Shown here one piece after another: positions 3,202 through 6,077 of a stretch of 6,077 bases of DNA. This stretch comes from Fibrobacteria bacterium GUT77 (lineage in GTDB: Bacteria > Fibrobacterota > Chitinivibrionia > Chitinivibrionales > Chitinispirillaceae). Positions within the stretch are counted from its first letter, which is position 1. Each line of letters opens with the position of its first letter. The stretch lies in the NCBI GenBank assembly GCA_001462255.1, contig LIUJ01000097.1:1-6077 (forward strand), given 5' to 3'. The notes below the pieces were generated by a model. It was not told the DNA's origin. It ran no database searches and saw only the letters and a program-made list of their open reading frames with translations. The position numbers and the translations under genes are program-made.

Positions 3202-6077
3202 ATGCTATTAGACAACAGCAACGGCAAAACTGTCTTTGAATGGCTGGAAAAGTACGTCGAAACCGGCGAAATGGACGTCGTTACCGGCTATTTTACGGTC
3301 GGTGCGCTATCTTGGCTAAGTGAACAGTTTAACGACAAAATCAAAATGTTCCGCATCGTCTGCGGTAGCGTAACCGCGAGCGACACGGATAAAAAGAGCC
3401 TCAAGATTGACCTGCTAAGCCAAGACATAGGCATAGAAAAAGCCCTTGCGCTAAAGAAATTAGCGCAAAAAGCCGTCGCGTTTCTAGAACAAAATAAAGT
3501 GGACGTCAAAACGTCGGAACCTAACTTCTGCCACGCCAAAATGTTTCTGCTACATACCGCCGACGACAGACAAAAGTTCTATCTAACCGGAAGCTCCAAC
3601 CTTACGGAATCCGGCATCGGACAGAGACATACCAGCAACGTGGAACTGAACATCGGAAACACCGGTAACAATCACGAGTACAAAGAACTTACGGAGTGGT
3701 TTAATAACATTTGGGCCAATAACGAAAAAGTTCACAACGCCAAACAGGGGTTTATAAACGAAATTTCTAAGATTTTCAAGGAATATACGCCGAACGACAT
3801 ATATTTGAAAATTCTTTCGGAACTTTTGCCTGAAAAAAGTTCACAAAAAGAAATCGAACAAACGCTTGGTAATTCCGAAGTCTATAATACGTTATTCGAT
3901 TTTCAAAAAAAAGCCGTGGTGAGCTTAGTAAGAATGCTTGAAAACAAGAACGGTGCCGTATTGGCCGACGCCGTAGGCCTCGGCAAGACTTTCACCGCCC
4001 TCGCCGTCATCAAATACTACCAAAAACAAGGTCGCGAGACAATAGTTCTCGCCCCCAAAAAATTGGAATACAACTGGGAACAATATAAAAAAACCAACAG
4101 TTCGATTTTTGAGAAAGACAACTTTAACTACATGATAAAATTCCATACGGATTTAAACGAAGATAGGCTAAGCGAAAAGTTGGAGTATTTAACCAACGAA
4201 AAACCAAAACTCTTCGTTATCGACGAAAGCCATAACCTGAGAAACGACAAGGGTAGCCGATATAATTTTTTATTGGAAAACATTTTACGAAAAAACGGCA
4301 ACGTAAAGGTTCTAATGCTCTCCGCTACGCCGATAAATAACTCGCTTTTGGACGTCCGCAACCAATTCAAACTCATCGGCAATTTCGACAACATAGACCA
4401 TATATTCAGAAAAGCGCAAGAAGAATTGAACAAGTGGGCGGACGAGAGAAATCCTCGCATCGGCAATTTGATAAAAAATCTGCACCCCGAATTCTTTAAT
4501 TTGACGGATTCTTTGATAGTGGCGCGGACGAGAAAGATGGTGGAAGACGCCAAAATCTCCTTCCCGAAACTCGAAAAGCCCGAAAACATCTACGAAACGC
4601 CAAAATGCGTAAAAGACGCCGAAACAATATACGACCTGACCGGCCTGCTACCGGTAAGATTCTCCGCCTATATGCCGGCCTACTACGCCGGCCTAACAAG
4701 CAACCAAATCGTCCACGATGAAAGCCGACGCTCTTTTTTCTTAGTCAAAATGATGCATATATTGCTCGTAAAACGGCTTGAAAGCTCGTGGCTCTCATTC
4801 AAAATAACACTTGAGAAAATATTGAAATACCACAAAGACGTCTTGCGCAAATTAAAAACATCCGGCGAGATGGAAACATATTCTTGGGAAGAACTTTGGC
4901 CGGATGAAGACGCCCCCGACACGGAAGAACTAACCGTCGGCAGAAGACAGAAAATAAAAATAAGCGACATAAAAGGCCAAAATATGTTGAACCGTTACAC
5001 AGAAGACCTAAATGAAGACATAGGTAAACTGCAAATGTTGCTCGACGAACTCGCGAAGTTCGACGCCACGAAAGATACAAAAATCAAAGAGCTTATTAAA
5101 ATCATAAAAAACAAACGCCAACGCAATAATCCCAAGGTACTCATATTCACAACATACAGCGACACCGCCGAATACCTATTTGACGAACTTAAAAAACACT
5201 TCGATAAAATCGAGTGCGTAACCGGCGGCACAACCAATAAAAACATCGAGCGCATTCTCAAAAGATTCTCCCCGGTCTCCAAAAACGCGGACAAAAAACA
5301 ATCCACCGACCCGATAGACATCCTAATATCAACCGATGTCCTAAGTGAAGGCCAAAACCTACAAGACTGCGATATGGTCGTAAACTACGACATACACTGG
5401 AACCCTGTCCGCGCCATCCAAAGACTCGGACGCATAGACCGCATCGGTAGCAAAAACAAAAGCATCAAATGCGTAAACTTCTGGCCGAGCAAAAACATAA
5501 ATGAATATCTGAACCTACAAGGAAGAATAGAAACGCGAATGGCGACTATGATAATCGCCGGTTCCCAAATCCCCAAAAACTTCACCGACAACATCGGAGA
5601 GATGAGCCGCTCAAAAGAGCTCGAAAAAATGCAAACGGAAAAAAACTTAAAAATAATGCAAAACAACCTCTCTGACATCGAAACCGAAACCTTCGGCATG
5701 AATAACCTTAGCGTAGAAGCGTTCAGACAAGACCTGACACAAGAATCCATAGATAAATACAAATCCATGCCCAACGGCATTTTCAGCGGATTCAACGCAA
5801 CGCAAACCGGCATAGTTGCGCTACTGCGAAATAGAAAGGACAACGAACAAAAACTGATTTTCATAGACGAACTCGGCAAGGAACTCGCCATAAACCAAAA
5901 CGAAATCCTACAATTCCTGCAAAACAACAAAAACGCCGAGAGATACGTCCCGCAAGCAATCGACAACTGCGACGAACAAGAGATAAAAAAATACTCGGCG
6001 GCCATAAATAACTGGTTTGACGCGCAAATTCCACAAATGGTAACGACTTCCACAAAAAATCTATTTGCCGGAATACT
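3202..6077 (+). CDS. PLD-like nuclease domain fused to SNF2/RapA-type helicase (3' end outside window)
   Basis: The frame is open for 958 codons and runs off the window. Residues about 1-150 form a phospholipase-D-like domain: DVVTGYFTVGAL near the start, H111-A-K113, and G130-S-S-N133. The core helicase begins with a Q-like motif (FQKKAV, 234-239), followed by motif I ADAVGLGKT (255-263), motif II DESHN (341-345) and motif III SATPINN (374-380). A family-typical VARTRK stands at 440-445. After a large helical insert (about 450-620) the C-terminal lobe has KVLIFTTYS (645-653), STDVLSEGQNLQ (710-721) and motif VI QRLGRIDRIGS (740-750), including arginine fingers Arg744 and Arg747. NEYLNLQGRIETRM (767-780) is also usual in this type. 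Known relatives are HKD-nuclease/Snf2 fusions near restriction or phage-defence genes, so ATP-driven DNA translocation with cleavage is likely. The Asp of HxKx4D is His118 here. Confidence 0.93.
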   Translation, partial: MLLDNSNGKTVFEWLEKYVETGEMDVVTGYFTVGALSWLSEQFNDKIKMFRIVCGSVTASDTDKKSLKIDLLSQDIGIEKALALKKLAQKAVAFLEQNKVDVKTSEPNFCHAKMFLLHTADDRQKFYLTGSSNLTESGIGQRHTSNVELNIGNTGNNHEYKELTEWFNNIWANNEKVHNAKQGFINEISKIFKEYTPNDIYLKILSELLPEKSSQKEIEQTLGNSEVYNTLFDFQKKAVVSLVRMLENKNGAVLADAVGLGKTFTALAVIKYYQKQGRETIVLAPKKLEYNWEQYKKTNSSIFEKDNFNYMIKFHTDLNEDRLSEKLEYLTNEKPKLFVIDESHNLRNDKGSRYNFLLENILRKNGNVKVLMLSATPINNSLLDVRNQFKLIGNFDNIDHIFRKAQEELNKWADERNPRIGNLIKNLHPEFFNLTDSLIVARTRKMVEDAKISFPKLEKPENIYETPKCVKDAETIYDLTGLLPVRFSAYMPAYYAGLTSNQIVHDESRRSFFLVKMMHILLVKRLESSWLSFKITLEKILKYHKDVLRKLKTSGEMETYSWEELWPDEDAPDTEELTVGRRQKIKISDIKGQNMLNRYTEDLNEDIGKLQMLLDELAKFDATKDTKIKELIKIIKNKRQRNNPKVLIFTTYSDTAEYLFDELKKHFDKIECVTGGTTNKNIERILKRFSPVSKNADKKQSTDPIDILISTDVLSEGQNLQDCDMVVNYDIHWNPVRAIQRLGRIDRIGSKNKSIKCVNFWPSKNINEYLNLQGRIETRMATMIIAGSQIPKNFTDNIGEMSRSKELEKMQTEKNLKIMQNNLSDIETETFGMNNLSVEAFRQDLTQESIDKYKSMPNGIFSGFNATQTGIVALLRNRKDNEQKLIFIDELGKELAINQNEILQFLQNNKNAERYVPQAIDNCDEQEIKKYSAAINNWFDAQIPQMVTTSTKNLFAGI

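Noticed and set aside
3288..4146. Minus-strand frames of 73-83 aa
   Set aside because: They are antisense to the PLD and motif I region, where the + strand coding is certain.
4128..5321. Several overlapping minus-strand frames of 67-153 aa
   Set aside because: All are antisense to the SNF2 helicase gene, lack ribosome sites and show the low-complexity composition of shadows.
5385..6053. Minus-strand 222-aa open frame
   Set aside because: It is the shadow of the helicase frame, Ser/Phe/Leu-rich from antisense A-rich codons. The + frame has all helicase motifs there.

Overview
The window is bacterial, of mixed base composition, with Shine-Dalgarno sites before most genes. The organism cannot be named. 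Hints are a MinD/FlhG-like ATPase of the type common in deltaproteobacteria, spirochaetes and Fibrobacterota-like lineages, the tail of a chemotaxis receptor, and a coiled-coil PD-(D/E)XK protein of a kind often multicopy in gut and environmental bacteria. Together these suggest a motile, probably Gram-negative bacterium. The GC-rich minus-strand operon differs by eye from the A-rich rightward helicase gene, so the window may join core-like and accessory DNA.

Layout. (1) 41-640 (+): a complete 199-aa coiled-coil plus PD-(D/E)XK nuclease-fold protein, closed by a strong intrinsic terminator at 652-680. (2) 2334-664 (-): an operon read leftward. It starts with a membrane-anchored protein whose cytoplasmic part resembles a degenerate sigma-70 region 2. 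A MinD/ParA-like ATPase follows, overlapping it by 4 bp, then a 31-aa remnant matching the N-terminus of an MNT-type nucleotidyltransferase. The remnant stops inside the convergent terminator. (3) 2335-3108: mostly non-coding. It carries short repeats and palindromes, and the orphaned last ~90 codons of a methyl-accepting chemotaxis protein (2728-3009, +). A 19-bp imperfect direct repeat lies on either side of that fragment. (4) 3109-6077 (+): a near-consensus sigma-70 promoter drives a long gene that leaves the window after 958 codons without a stop. It encodes an N-terminal phospholipase-D-like nuclease domain fused to a SNF2/RapA-type helicase, a protein type seen in restriction and phage-defence loci.

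How it fits together. Two points are most worth following up. The first is the two-gene unit of a membrane-tethered sigma2-like protein and a MinD-like ATPase, which could be a membrane-positioned regulatory or localisation module. The second is the PLD-SNF2 helicase at the right edge, probably the first gene of a defence cassette whose other genes lie outside the window. Two gene stumps, repeats and convergent boundaries mark the DNA around the operon as repeatedly rearranged. No mobile-element gene, CRISPR array, tRNA or rRNA was seen.
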